Below, in pieces: positions 36,166-49,039 of a stretch of 64,000 nt of DNA; within the stretch, counting starts at the first letter, position 1, and each line of letters opens with the position of its first letter. Source of the stretch: Pristionchus mayeri. Lineage: Eukaryota; Nematoda; Chromadorea; Rhabditida; Neodiplogasteridae. The stretch spans positions 15,741,067-15,805,066 of the forward strand of contig BTRK01000002.1 in assembly GCA_036245805.1 (NCBI GenBank), given 5' to 3'. The notes beneath the pieces are model-generated. The model had not been told where the DNA came from, made no database searches, and saw only the letters and a list, made by a program, of their open reading frames with translations. The translations under genes and the position numbers were made by a program.

Positions 36166-36494
36166 TGATCGTAGAAGAACCTCTCAAATCGCAACGAAAT
36201 CATAACTATGCGTATAAACCTGTTGATATTCAGATACAATGTTTTATGATACCATAAGAAGTGATCCATTACGTGAACTTCATTGTGTAAGAAGGGAACC
36301 TTATGATATGCGAGCATTATACATTATGAGCAAAATTCAGTCGTATTCATTATTTATCGTTAAATAGCATTAATCATAAAAAAATTCTCATTAATTTGTT
36401 TTGTAAGAGATAATCCGCACTCTCACTCGTTTATCGCTAATAAGCTCTATTTTCAGATTTGCCATCACGTCCATTTCATCAATAAACTTTCCAG

Positions 36495-36593
36495 GTGCTA
36501 ACGGGCATCAATTGGCTCGGGTACATCGCTTTTGAGTCAATCACGGTCAGTTCAACAGACGGAATCAGAACCATGGCCTCGGAAATGAGATAG
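36495..36593 (+). pseudogene. Isolated exon-like fragment, possibly of an SLC45-type transporter
   Basis: After a CTTTCCAG acceptor, 33 codons stay open to TAG and read VLTGINWLGYIAFESITVSS followed by TDG. The order Asn-Trp-Leu-Gly, Glu-Ser, then Thr-Asp-Gly recalls one helix of SLC45-like sugar transporters. No neighbouring exons were found, so this is at best a fragment. Confidence 0.25.
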
Positions 36594-36705
36594 CCAACCT
36601 TGCTAACACCTCAAATAAATCATGTGATTGTTAATGAGAGATATGCTTTTTTTCGACAAATATAAGAGGTTTGCCCAAATTTGCACAAGACGTATAATTA
36701 CTCAC

Positions 36706-37522
36706 TCAATATAAGACCATCACAACTGTCGGCAGATAGAACAAATTTGGAAATATGTTGATTCTGAAGCACGTTGAGAGTAGATTCACTGCGAAATATA
36801 TGCATTCATGCTTATCAATAAAAAATATAACTAACATAATCTCTTCATTTATGGTTCGAATTCCTCCAACGATAAATTCGTCTACTGCAACATTTTGCAT
36901 TGCACTTGCAATAAGATCAAGTTCAGCGACACTTTTGACGATATCCATGTTTATCTCCACCTTTCGAATACGCCCACATCGCTTGAACAACCTTTCTATT
37001 CTATCGAAAAACACTCCTTTCTTGCCGACTTTTACCAGTGCATCCCATTGGAGTGTGATACTCTGGAATGTCGATCGTAACGATAATGGCTAAAATGAGG
37101 TCTACCCAGTCGCCTTCATCAGATTCAAAATCGATGCATCTCGTCCATAACGTCCTCCAGCCCTCGACGCCGAAGTAAAAGCGGTGCTTTGCAGCGATTT
37201 CCATTCTTAGCGATGTCTCTCCTGTCGACTTAATAGTCCAGATGAGCGAATCGATGGATGGAAGTTGCTTGCGTTTTGACACTAGGATTGATGATAAGGT
37301 GTTCCATCGGCAAGAAATCTGATGGTAACGAGTATATCATGCACAATCACCACCATTTCAGGAAAACACTGGACAAAAAGAATGACGGAGTACTTTTGCA
37401 ATGAAACCACTCACAAATCGCATGCTCTCTACAGAGTCTTCGTCTATTGAGACGATTTGCCTGATAATATCAGATGGCAAATTCGCAAGATTTAGTCCAT
37501 GACTTCTCAATGCCGTATCCAT
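36706..37522 (-). CDS. F-box family protein (F1)
   Basis: The start at 37522 gives MDTALRSHGLNLANLPSDII, then RQIVSIDEDSVESMRFV: an F-box (LPxDII...SVxxMRxVS) that would bind Skp1 in SCF ubiquitin ligases. A second part reads KQLPSIDSLIWTIKSTGE and YYFGVE-type sequence (37001-37282: KHRFYFGVEGW). The third part, RLFKRCGRIRKVEINMDI, continues with DEFIVGGIRTINEE (36850-37014). The same three blocks recur in five other minus-strand genes here. The C-terminal portion of those paralogues was not recognised, and the last codons to 36706 may be intronic, so F1 may be shortened. It lies between the two transporter copies. Confidence 0.55.
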
Positions 37523-37802
37523 CTTTAACAACTGTTTGGAAAAGGTACACTACCTAAAAAAGGCCTTGCATAATGCGGGTGGTATAAACTTTCCCGCGCT
37601 GGAATTTGAATTTGGAATTGCGCGAAAAATAAGCTTTGTATTGTGCTAAAATGCAATGCAATGGACACAAATACTGAAAAAATATTCGATGAAATGCAGT
37701 GTCAATATTAATGATAACACGTTTGCTCAGAAGAAGTAGATTTATTCGCATAGTTATGATTTCGTTGAGATTTGAGTGGCTCTTCTACGATCATCAGCCT
37801 CT

Positions 37803-40800
37803 CTACATCATCACACTCTTGGTGTCGAACTTCTTCTTCTCCTTGAGAGTAGTCAGGGTCTTATCGTCTTCTTTCTCCTCATGCACGGGATTTGAAGGGG
37901 GCAGAGCCGTTTTCTCCATCTGTACCTTAAAAAAATTATTGTTGCGAATTAGTTAATCTTGGTCACATTTCAATCACATACTTCCCTAATTAATCATAAC
38001 AAAAATATATATTTCTGACAATATAATACTAAGAATGCGCAGCATTACTCTACCTTCTCATGATTGGTTCGAATTTGCTCGTCTTCAGGCCTGCAAAAAT
38101 ACAGATTCTTCAGTAGGGTCAAATATAATAAGGTAGGGTCAAATATAATTTTGCAAAACAAATAAAAATGTTTAGAAATATGTTTAATGAATCCCACGTC
38201 GGCATGAGATCGAAGAGGTAGAGCGAGAAGGGAAGACGAGAGCGAGTGCGACTAAAGATAAAAGATCAGAGAGGAAAGAAGGAAATGCCTAACAGCATTG
38301 TGAGTACGATGATCAGCAGGTGGTAGGCGTACGTGATCGAGCAATAAAGGAGATCCTGTAGATCTCAGAGTATTGATAGTTGCTTATGAACCCCCGATTA
38401 CGGCACTAGGTCGGATGATCACCGTCGGATGGTAACCTATTGGATGATAACCAAAAATGGACCCTTCTGTAGAACAATTACAGTAGGTTCCCAAAGTCTC
38501 CAAATGATTCTGTGAAAGTCCTACAGAAGGGTCCAATTTTTGGTTATCATCTAGTAGGTTGTCATCCGACGGTGATCATCCGACCTAGTGTCCCGATTAG
38601 AGCGTAGCTGATACCTTGGAGAGATGGTAGGAGAACACTTTAGAGCTTATCACAGACGTAGCTCTCTGAAAAAAAGTAAATAATCTGGAGAAGTAACTAC
38701 AAAATCAATATAATAAATACCAGAATCATGAACGCTTACAATGGGCAAGTAGACGAGAAGGATACTCGTCGGTCTTAGAATGGAGGGAGTCGTCTCGAGA
38801 AAATGGAGCAGAATCTAAATGGAGACACGGATGTGTGGTCGAAATTAGCAAACAACTCACCGTCATTTTCAAACTCTCAATAAGTGCAATAGCCGACGTT
38901 GAAAGAACCATGGAGAGGCCTTCAAACTTCTCTGCAAGCGAAGTGATGAAATACCAGTTTAGTTTTAGTTCACTTCGAGTACCCTGTTCACTCATTTTTC
39001 CCCGATATCTCACCTTTAACGAAGTGAATCGTCGAGCACTGGACTTGATGATGATCGTGATCAACCTGACAATAAAATATTGTGGACCTGGATGTTGAAA
39101 ATATATTTTCAAACAAACAACGGTTTTCTTGCCATTGCTTTCTATTGGATATTTCACTCACCAATGCTCGTCTGACGGCCGAATTGAGTAGAACGGCAGC
39201 GAATAGGTAGCAAATCACACGATTTCGATGCATCCTGAGAGATCAAAGATCAGCAATATGGAACGACCCCAGAACCAACTTTCGCGTCAAATGCATGATT
39301 ACTCCAGCAATAAAGAACCCGATGATCTAAATGAGTAAATTATCATTTGCTACGAAATATTTTTTTAGATCTTATATTATTACATTATTTATTTATTTAT
39401 CATACACCACAAGGGCGCCCCATCAAGTATAGAGTGTTCGAGAATATAATTATGTGTTAGGGAAAGATGAAGGGGGGGGGGGTAGATCTTCCGAATCGTG
39501 TCGCACAAGAAGAGAGAGTGCCGAGGAAAGGGAGCCTCGTGAGCGGTAGGAATGACCGCTTGTCCAATGTATATCGTATTGGAGGCTTGTGTGAGAGGAG
39601 ATCGGAGAACATCGAAGGGGGAATGGTTGAAAGGAGAGGAAGGGTGGGGAGAGGGGGGGGGGGGGTGGCGGTAAGGATAGAAAGATTTCTAACTTCAATT
39701 CCATGAGTACACAGAAGATTAGAGTGAATTAGCAAATAGTGCTTAAAGCAGGATAAACCCCTTAGATTATATTAGGATACCGTAGGCATGTATAAATAGG
39801 ACCCTTGAACCATAAAGCATATCCAAAATTTGAAGTCTCTAGCTCAACTTTGAGCCGAGATATACGCGTTTTAAGTTTCTACAGGGCTAAGGGGCAATCA
39901 AGATTGTTTGAAAATCAGGAAGATTCAGGGAAACGGTCTATGTAAATGGCCAGAGAACACAGAGGAAGGGAGGGGAAGAGGAGAGGAGCGGGCGCACCCA
40001 TGCCGTCTGCCGCTCTCGCCTCCTCTCTCGCGCGGTCCGATTTACATACAGTGTTCTCGTTATTGCTAAGGGATTTCCGCGCGGGATTCTCAGTGGTTTT
40101 GGGTAATTTAATAGTCTCGACCGACAATAGAGGATTGCAGATTAAGTGGAGCTTATATAGGAATCTAGCTGTTCTATGAGCAAATGATGCTTTCAAATTT
40201 TCCCTTCGGAAAGCGGGAATGTGTAGAAAGGCACGATGACGTCTGCTAATAGTCCTATATGTATAGAAATTACATACTGACAACTGAACAGCGTTAGCGA
40301 AAATGTTAAGAGCTAGCACTATGTCAATAATAATACGGCGAGCATAAAGAGAGCGTAGAGAATATAGGGCTAATCATACGATTAACTCACATAGTCGTGT
40401 ATCAACTCAAAGGGATCCATAAAACGCTCAGCTGTGGACTGCTTGTAATCGAAATCGTGAATTCCGGTTGAGATTCTACAATAGTCGCATTTGCTTGGTT
40501 CCATTTTTTCATTGAGCTGATTATTCGAATTCTAAGAGGAGTAATAAATGTTGAATATATCATTTTTTAATAAATATATGATTGCTCACGATTGAAAGAC
40601 GGCTAGGACAACCTCGATCATTGTAAAACTGCGCCAGAGTCGCTTGAAAAACTCGTCAATCTTGAGTTCGTCTTGATCCCTAAAATGATATTTCATGTGA
40701 AGATCAGAAGCTAATGACCGATTGTCGAAATATCTCACAGATATACGAGGTTTTCGAAGATTTTCTTAGCAACAGATCGATGGAAATGACGAGTGCCCTC

Positions 40801-43800
40801 GCGTTTCTCGTCATGCAATCTATCCTCTTCCTTACAGAAAACCTGAAATTCGAAAATAAACATCCATTTATTTATCTTGCAAAGCATGTAAATTTAATAC
40901 AATCAATACAAAATACAAGACAATTCAGGGACATCGACAAATAAAATTTCACCAACTTTTTCGATGACATCAACGTTGTTACGAATGTTGAGATGACAGA
41001 TCGAATCCCGGATGACACTGGAAATTTTTTTATGATGGAGATTTTCGTATTCATAGCATTTTAATTTGTGAAAAAACTCACAAGATTACATTGATTACTC
41101 CACAAATGTATGCAATTGCTAAGAATATCCAGAGAAAGCGAGAAGAAAAGCCGAAATGGAAGTGCAAAACCTGTAAAATTTGCTTTTTTCTCTTTAAAAA
41201 AAATGAAAACGGCACGATGGCGCTATTTCTCACGGCAATCGAAGACGTGATCTCCCTGCCGAACTTCCAGATGTACACGGAGAGATATCGACTCTCGTAG
41301 GGAAGCATCTCCGTCAGGCTAGAGACCACAACCAGCGTTGTAATCTGTGAGTACTGGTTGGGGCCTTGACTGTAGACTAACTTCCACATATGCTAATGGT
41401 TCGCTACTTCTCATTGAATGGCCACCCCTAGCAAGTACTAACCACTTCGCACTCCTTCAGAATGAAGTGATTGAATGTGCGCATGGATGCGAAGTTGAAT
41501 ATGAGGCCAACTGGAATGAATAAGTAAGAATACATGACATATTAGGTTGATTCATAAGTTTTGTCGCATTTCGGAGGTTTATAATATTTCAATACTGGAT
41601 ACGTCTGAAATATTTCCGTTGCGTGGCCTTCTACAGGGTGCGCCAAAATTACCCGAACTGAATTCATATTTCTGTGGCCTCGCGGCCCAAACGATATGCG
41701 CAACCTCTGATGCATCATCATGACAAGTGGTCATTAGTCTCTCACTGTACAAGGTTTCATATCAGTCGGTTAAGTCATCTAGTAATGACGATGTCTAGTA
41801 GCATCCAATCTGCATTCTGGACCTGCGCAAGATAGTGTGACATCGCTCATTGACTCTGTTTTCACAAGTCGCTTGCATCCGATAACGTTATCATGTATCA
41901 ACAGCTTTATACTGACAAGATGCATCCGGACTGAGGGAAACCGGTATCTGTTTCCACCCCTAAGAACCGAGATCGCTACCGAAAGAGGGTGCTTCGAAAC
42001 AGCACGAATAAGAAAAAGGTTCTCGATATCTCGAACACATCCGTTCGTAGTCTTATCAAGCCCCAGCTGGCTCTTCGCCTTCACAAGTACTGTAAACTGC
42101 AGGGACTATATGAGCTACAGATCAAGCTCCACAGAGAACGGTACCTAAAACTTTTGCTACATTGTGCCAGGTCCGCGCACTTTAGTACGTTGTTCAGCAA
42201 TGCAAATATATTTTCTGTCGAAGGAAAGCTGATTTGGCAAAACAGCATAATCACTGCCTCTGATCCTGAAGAAACCAAAAATAGTTGTGAAGTCACTGGT
42301 AATACCAGCTATCCCCTCCGCATAATTGTTTGCGATGGAATTTGCTCACCATGAAAGTTCCCCCTCCTTTTTCCATTCCGAGCGTCTAGATCAATACGGA
42401 GTATTACATGAAGCACAGCCTCGAAGACGTACTTCCACCCTGAGCTCATTCCCACTTGGGTCAGGAGCGCTGAACCTTTCAAAAAGATTCTGCTACATTT
42501 CACAAGTCAAAGTTGTGGTTTGACACCCATGCCTCCGATTAATCACTCTGACTGATTGGCCCCCGAACTCCCCCGATCTCAAACCCTCGACTTCACTGTT
42601 TGTGGCTGTTGTTGTCCAAGAAGTCCTCTACCAAGAACCAAAGAATCTCCTTTTAAGATGCCCTTCTCCACACATGAAACGAAGCCTATGAACATTTCCT
42701 GCGGGAATTAACAGTTAGATATGAGCAGAGACTCAAGGCTTTTGCCAGAGCTAAATGAAGTCCCATCAAAATTAGCTAGTATGTTACTATTGCCCATATT
42801 GTTGGTAAACTTTATCATGAACCAGATCGCCCATGTCCCATTCCAAAGGTGGGTATCATATAAAAATTTAAGTTCGGGTAATTTTGGCGCACCCTGTAGT
42901 ACACGCTAGGGGTATGCATGCACATTCAAACCATAGGGTATAGCTGAGTTGCTAATGCCTGCTAAGCGAAAAATATTAATATGAACTGATTTGAATTTCG
43001 AGCAAATTGTCTCAATTTGTTTGACCGGGTGCTAGTTCGCAGAGACGAATAATGAAAAAAACTACTGCAGCATGGTGATATGCACAGTGAAAGCTCTTTC
43101 TAAATATATGTCAGATATTGTACCATGTTGAACGGAACCAAGGATATAATTCACTGAATCTAAGTATAGGCACTGAATCACAGTCAACTTGAAAAACTCT
43201 CCTGAATCAAGAATTCTAACAACTGGGCCTAGCATAAGCGCGTTCTAATTAACACTCATGGTTCTATAATGTGCCATTACAAAGTGAGGCATATTCTACT
43301 CTACTTGCGGTAAATTTGAATTTTCCATAAATTTTATTCGGTTGTATTTTTTTGCCAAAAATACAAGTTTAGGCGTTTAGAATTCATGATTGCCATTCAA
43401 AAGCAAGTGATTTCTAAAATTACACCAAATAGATAATGGTAAGGGAAAGGTTTATGGTTCGGATGATCACAAGAAATCAGATGTTGGACATGCGTGTGAG
43501 GAAGTAATTTGTACACAGTGCAAAATTCAGCCGTTTGATTTGCAATACCATCGTTCTGTATGGAGCCACTCATTTCAACAGAACCCAATCGATCCCAAAC
43601 TATAACTGTATACTGAGCACCTAGGGTTAATTATATTCCACAACTATTTGTATCTCGATATCTATTGAGAAGAAAACACGGCTTGCTAAATTCTTCCTGA
43701 CCGTCACCTATCGTCAACATTATGCAAACTCGTCTAAATTTTTAGCAAGCAGTTCGTTTGTCAATGTTCGTGAGTGGTTCAACATTAGGCCCATATATAG

Positions 43801-46800
43801 TACTTTACGCATGCCACACTAAATCGGCATGATTCCTCTTTTTCAAGAAGAGCTGGTGCATGAAATTGACTTGTAATCCCGATTTCGCTACAATTTTGTC
43901 TGACTATTGTGACTCCCTAACTGTCTTGACAGGACTGAAGCAAAGCGCGTAAGGAAGGGTACCAAGGCCCTCATTGATTACGAATAACGAAATTTGGATT
44001 AAACTGATTCGAAGAATTTCTGAGGTTAGAATGGATAAGAGATAGGACGCGACAAAACTTATGAATCAACCTGATACATACCGCTACATTTCATTAATAT
44101 TTTAAGAACAAAATGCAAATTCATTTTAGTATACCTGAGGCGAGTGCGCCAGCACTCATCGCAAAGAGGAGTATATTACGTCTTCCGATGAATCTAGAAT
44201 TGAAGGCGTGATGTAGGCACAAACGAATTAATTATTACTTTCTTTTCAAACAGTGAAATAGATCCACAAGACTCGCCTCTCCCATAGTAGAGACGTACCG
44301 CCGATCAGAAGCATCAGGAGTTGTGCAAATAAATTCGTGACATTGTCCATCGCAAACTGAATTTATATTATCCTATTAGTTTGGATTTAAAAATACACTC
44401 CTTTCCAATCTTGCTCATAGCAAAGACAATTGAATACTTTGAACAGATTGTTTTACAATCTGTTCAAAGTGTTCAATTTTCAACCAAAATGAGGTAGTAC
44501 ATGTACTCAATTCCCGTCGAAAGGCCTAATTGTAAGCCCGCTATACCTCCTTCTTTACATCCTGCAGCCGTTCCATCTCATCGTTCACATTACAGCAGCA
44601 ATGGATGTGCCGTCCCTCTTTCACTCGAGTAGCGTACGTCAACTGAGTTATGACGTCCCTGCAAGTATTTTTTGTTCACGCATTTCTTTTATGACATAAT
44701 TCTCCCATATACAGTAGCGCCAATAAGTATTGAAACGATTTGTTATTTCGCTATAACTTTTTCGCTGATCTATTTAGCAATTTGGATGTTGTGGTACTAT
44801 ACGCCAAATTGATCGAGGAATACGATGCACATATTGCGTCATCACTTGCATCATAACTGATTGCGTAGTGATGACTCATTCGAATTTCAGTTTTTTAAAC
44901 AGGCATTATTCTTATACAGATTTTTTCCAGCTTGCCAAACTTTCTGACGTTGGAGATAGGACCGAGCCCTATCCAGAATAACAATTTGAAGTTGCTGCTC
45001 GGTCGCACATTGGCTGCAGCCTTTCCGCAATATCGATGTAAAAAATTCCGATATCGGCTCCTAGTCCAGCTAGAGACTGGTTCAGGGGATCAAAATGATC
45101 ATCATCATGAGTCCAGATGATCCTGAGAATATGAAAACAATATCTCAACATTTGCCCTCAGGTCATGAAAAAATCACTTTTTCACATGACCACTTTTTGG
45201 AGATTCATAACTATGTAGGAACTGTATATAAAAATCCGATTTTTGCTTAGCCATGTTCACAATGTTGTATTCTTATGATTCCCATCTTTTTAGAGTGTTT
45301 GGAAATCTTTCCTGTCCGCGGTGATCGTTTTTCGGAGGCACTCTCGAGACTCCGACCTGCAATTTTCGTCTGCACCCTCCCCCCAACTGTGCCCAAAGTT
45401 ATTAAAACATTTCAAAAAGTTGGGAATCAGTTCCGCAAAACGTGTTGGACATGTACACATAATAACAAAAGTTTTCCACAACTTTCTCTCAAACATGTTT
45501 TGGAAGGTTCATGCAATCAGGACCACGGTGCACCTCTGAAACACGATCACCGCGGACAGGAAAGATTTCCAAACACTCTAAAAAGTTGGAAATCATACGA
45601 CTACAACATTGTGAACATGACTAAGCAAAAATCGGATTTTAATATACAGTTCCTACATAGTTATGAATCTCCAAAAAGTGGTCATGTGAAAAAGTGATTT
45701 TTTCATGCCCTAAGGGCAAATGTTGAGATATTGTTTTCATATTCTCAGGATCATCTGGACTCATGATGACGATCACTTTGATGCCCTGAACCAGTCTCTA
45801 GCTTGACTAGGAGCCGATATCGGAATTTTTGACATCGATTTTGCGGCAAGGCTGCAGCCAATGTGCGACCGAGCAGCAACTTCAAATTTTTATCCTGGAT
45901 AGGCCTCGGTACTATCTCCAACGTCAGAAAGTTTGGCAAGCTGGAAAAAATCTGTGTAAGAATAACTCCTGTTTAAAAAAGTGAAATTCGAATGCGTCAT
46001 CACTACGAAATCAGTTATGATGCACGTGATGACGCAATATGTGCATCGTATTCCTCGATCGAATTGGCGTATATCACCACAACATCCAAATTGCTAAATA
46101 GATCAGCGAAAAAGTTATAGCGAAATAACAAATCGTTTCAATACTTATTGAAGCTACTGTACTACTAATAATATAACATAGGAAAATATACTCGTGTCCT
46201 TTGTAGACGACAACGATGAACAGTAGCAGTGACTGGGCAAGGAGCTGACCTCGGATATTCCGCCAGTCGCCTGCAGATCGTTTCAATGAAAAAAACATAG
46301 CTATTTTCGCTTAAGATTGAACGTTAAAAGCGTAGATGTGCATTTATTACTTATTATTGATCACAAGCACTTCTGATTACAGTACCCCTTACCGTATCTC
46401 ACGATCATATTTTGGTAGCTGACTCGTTCCTGCTCCTTCACGGTCTGACCGTGCTCGTTCCTGTACAATCAAAATATAATAAACATGTAAATTGTTATAT
46501 GCTTTCCAATCATCATGCACAACATTTAAAAAATTTTTTTCTAAAATTTCAATGATAGATCGCTCTAAACTCACAGTTTCTGGTAATCAATAGGTAGCAC
46601 CCCCGTCTTGAGCGAATCCAACTTCGGCGAATCAACGACTGAAGGACTGACTCTGAATACATAAATAATATCTTAAGGGGAATATACAATATTTGGAGGG
46701 AATGACTGAATTTGAACTGAATCTAATAGTCATTGGAAACTTCATTACTACGCCGTTCTTACCGATTTCAATGAGCCTATTCCCTCCCCCATTCTCCACT

Positions 46801-47319
46801 GCGAGTCATAGTCACAGGGATGGACATTTGCTATTTTGAAATTTTGAAATTGTATTATCTTCAATAATTATTATTTCATTGTAGCTTACACTGGCGCCGA
46901 CGTGATATCGACATCAGGAATCATGTCTGCGTTGGGCGTACGTGGCGAAACAGCGAGCGGAGTGATCCTGAACGCAATTTTCAAAAAAAATCAAATCGAA
47001 TCGCGAACTGACTTCCCCAACCTCGAGGTTACGGTAGTTTCATGGCCGAGTGGTGGCGTCTGCTGTCCGGGTGAGATTGGCGTGCCGCCGGGCTTATCGA
47101 CTGTGCGACTGTTGGGAGAGACCTGAGGGAAGGTTAGATCAAAGACCATTGATCAAAGGTCATTAGAAGTACGGAACGTTGCCCAATCTCTAACCTACGA
47201 AAATGTAATGCAAATGAAAAATGATATTGAGTCTATGCTTAACTTTCAGTAGGAATAAGGCAAAAAGGAGAAAAACATAAAGCAAAACTAACTGCGTCGA
47301 CCGCCTTGCTCCGAGTCAT
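37803..47319 (-). CDS. Multi-pass transporter-like protein, MFS/SLC22-type (copy P2)
   Basis: Minus-strand homologue of P1. It starts MTRSKAVDA (47319), followed by GGTPISPGQQTPPLG. Later exons read NEHGQTVKEQERVSYQNMIV, GDWRNIRGQLLAQSLLLFIV (about 46200-46260), EGRHIHCCCNV (about 44600), LLMLLIGGTSLLWER (44290), FIGRRNILLFAMSAGALASG (about 44160), TEMLPYESRYLSVYIWKF (41270), RDSICHLNIRNNVDVIEK (about 40980), HRNRVICYLFAAVLLNSAVR (39200), LETTPSILRPTSILLVYLPI (38760) and AYHLLIIVLTML (38300). It ends DTKSVMM, TAG 37803-37805. Nearly every exon aligns with P1, so both look coding. The gene is stretched to 9.5 kb by inserted elements at 38404, 41542-44077 and 44712-46159, all in introns. The substrate is unknown. 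Confidence 0.55.
38404..38590. mobile_element. 187-bp palindromic MITE
   Basis: CACTAGGTCGGATGATCACC and GGTGATCATCCGACCTAGTG are perfect inverted ends. Pairing extends with few mismatches for about 70 bases (through GGACCCTTCTGTAG/CTACAGAAGGGTCC). Non-coding, in an intron of P2. Confidence 0.9.
41542..44077. mobile_element. Mariner-type element carrying a nested transposon
   Basis: TTAGGTTGATTCATAAGTTT at 41542 and its inverted counterpart AAACTTATGAATCAACCTGA ending near 44075 are mariner-like terminal repeats beside TA. Most of the interior is the second element at 41634-42896. The rest has no intact transposase. It lies in an intron of P2. Confidence 0.75.
41634..42896 (+). mobile_element. 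Degenerate Tc1/mariner (IS630-like) transposon nested in another element
   Basis: Ends CAGGGTGCGCCAAAATTACC and GGTAATTTTGGCGCACCCTG are inverted and flanked by TA. The interior encodes remnants of a DDE transposase: STNKKKVLDISNTSVRSL (helix-turn-helix area, about 42000), NIFSVEGKLIWQNSIITA (about 42210), PLRIIVCDGICSPWKFPLLF (about 42310), and a relic of a NSPDL-type motif near 42580. Stops and frame changes interrupt it, so the element cannot move by itself. It inserted after the outer mariner element. Confidence 0.75.
44712..46159. mobile_element. 1.45-kb palindromic element with TA target duplication
   Basis: CAGTAGCGCCAATAAGTATT (44712) pairs with AATACTTATTGAAGCTACTG (46159), and both are flanked by TA. 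The arms pair over roughly 700 bases, including GGCAAGCTGGAAAAAATCTG against CAGATTTTTTCCAGCTTGCC. A separate inner inverted repeat (about 45291-45592) forms the centre. The TA flanks suggest a Tc1/mariner-mobilised non-coding element. It sits in an intron of P2. Confidence 0.9.
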
Positions 47320-47405
47320 TCTGTCGAAATGAGAGGAGAATGAGAGTTGGAAATTGAAATCAACAACAATGAACAAAGAGGTCGTATGGAAATGTTTATC
47401 CCCAT

Positions 47406-49039
47406 TCAAAGATCACTGATATTATGTCGCTTTTCAATTGATATGCGCATCTGCAACTTTGATGATTGGGAGAGGGCAGCTGAGGAGAGAAATAGAGTGT
47501 GGCGAATTGGGTAATGTGAAGAATTGGAGAGTACTGCGCATGGCATATGACGGATACAGTAAGAGAGGGAAGGTAAATGGTAAAGGTAAAAGTTGCTTCC
47601 ACGGCAAGCGAGTTTATCGGCGTCACAAGACGACAACGCCAGATGGGGTAGTCTGGTGTGGCCGGGTGAGAGATTTCGTGTCCTTATGATAGAATCGGGC
47701 TTTGCTTGAATTGAAACGAATAGTCTCCTTTCGTTGTCTTTGTCTTCTATGAAGCCACAGAACCAATCAGCCACTCTTGGTCTGAATCCTTTCTCCAATG
47801 TATAGCCCTCGATTGTTACCTTCGCAGTTCGGAAGCCTTCGAAGGCATTTTTGAAGTCCGCCTTTTGTTCCTCACTTAGCAAAGTTAGCTCGAATGTGGC
47901 CACATGAACTGTCGCTTTAATCGTTATTTCAATCTCGGTAGCTGATTTCCGTACATTTCCGAGCAAGGAACCGATGGTATCTGAATCATAGAAGAACCAT
48001 CTTTGTTGGCTGCAATAACCAATGAAATGCTGTTTCTGAGATTGCTTAAAAGATCCATTTCAACATCTAATAAGTAGTCCGTGATACAGTGCAATGATGA
48101 ATATCTGACATCCAACAATTCTAGGACGAAGTTAAACTAGCCTACCTATTACATCGTCTTGTAGAAATGAGTTTACTGCATGCATTTTAAAACTTTGAAT
48201 AGGATGTGCTTTAAAAATATCGAGGATTTTAGATCTGATAATGAGCACATTTTTCATCTTTCTAAAGTCCACAATTGCTAACTTACTCGACATTTCTGTC
48301 GAAATCCCAAATTCCAGTAAGCATAAGTTCATTAATGGCAACTCCATCCAATCCATCTTGTAATCGCTCCGCCTCCATAATGTCACTACTAATGTCTACG
48401 TCCAATTCTAGTCTATCAATGCAAGAGGATCTTTTGAGAATCCAAGTCAAGAATTTCCATAATTTTTCCTTATTATTCTCAAAGAAGTTTCCAAAATATA
48501 AGATGATGTCCTGAAATGTTGTACGTTATTACACGTCTATATGTAGTGTGCAGTGATGCAAAAACAACGAACCGAATCGGAACCTTCAATGAAATCATAC
48601 CCAAAGCTCTGAACTCCAAAATAATTGCGATATATTTCCGGAATAGTCAGCCTCGTTATTTCAGCTGAGTTGATCGATTCCAGTGCATAGATTAACGGAA
48701 GCCGTTTACGGTAACCAAGATGCCGAATACACAGTGAGCTCCATAGATGCGATATCTCAATTACTTCCTAGTTAGAATGTTTGTGCAGAAACAATACTCT
48801 GACTTGTATGCACTAATCTCACCAAGCTCATGTCATTGATTGATTCTTGCCCCACCCATATTACAGCTCGAATAATATCTGGAGGTAAACTAGTGAGGGT
48901 GAGTTTTCGAGAGCGTTTTTCCTGGGAATATATCGGAACATTATTAATATCCAGTAATGCCGTGTGCCGTGCTCACCAATAGCAGCTCAGAAATTTCGTC
49001 CGTAGCACTCCGTTTGCTTAAGATACTAGCCTGATCCAT
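47406..49039 (-). CDS. F-box family protein (F2)
   Basis: The start at 49039 gives MDQASILSKRSATDEISELL. The F-box exon follows: LTSLPPDIIRAVIWVGQESI with NDMSL (about 48830-48920). Then RKRLPLIYALESINSAEITR and PEIYRNYFGVQSFGYDFIEG (about 48590-48720), an exon with conserved Leu/Asp spacing (about 48290-48510), KILDIFKAHPIQSFKMHAVN (about 48200), and a last exon with FKNAFEGFRTAKVTIEGYTL and DWFCGFIEDKDNERRLFVSI. Paralogue F3 stops soon after this point, whereas F2 reads on to 47406, so its tail is probably a lost stop. The F-box predicts an SCF substrate adaptor; the rest would bind the substrate. It heads a tandem array with F3 and F4. Confidence 0.65.

Noticed and set aside
39457..39735. 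Pro/Leu-rich ORFs beside poly-G runs
   Set aside because: They come from low-complexity sequence in an intron of P2; there is no splice consistency with that gene.
44932..45939. Two near-identical 62-codon ORFs on opposite strands
   Set aside because: They are the two arms of one inverted repeat rather than independent genes.
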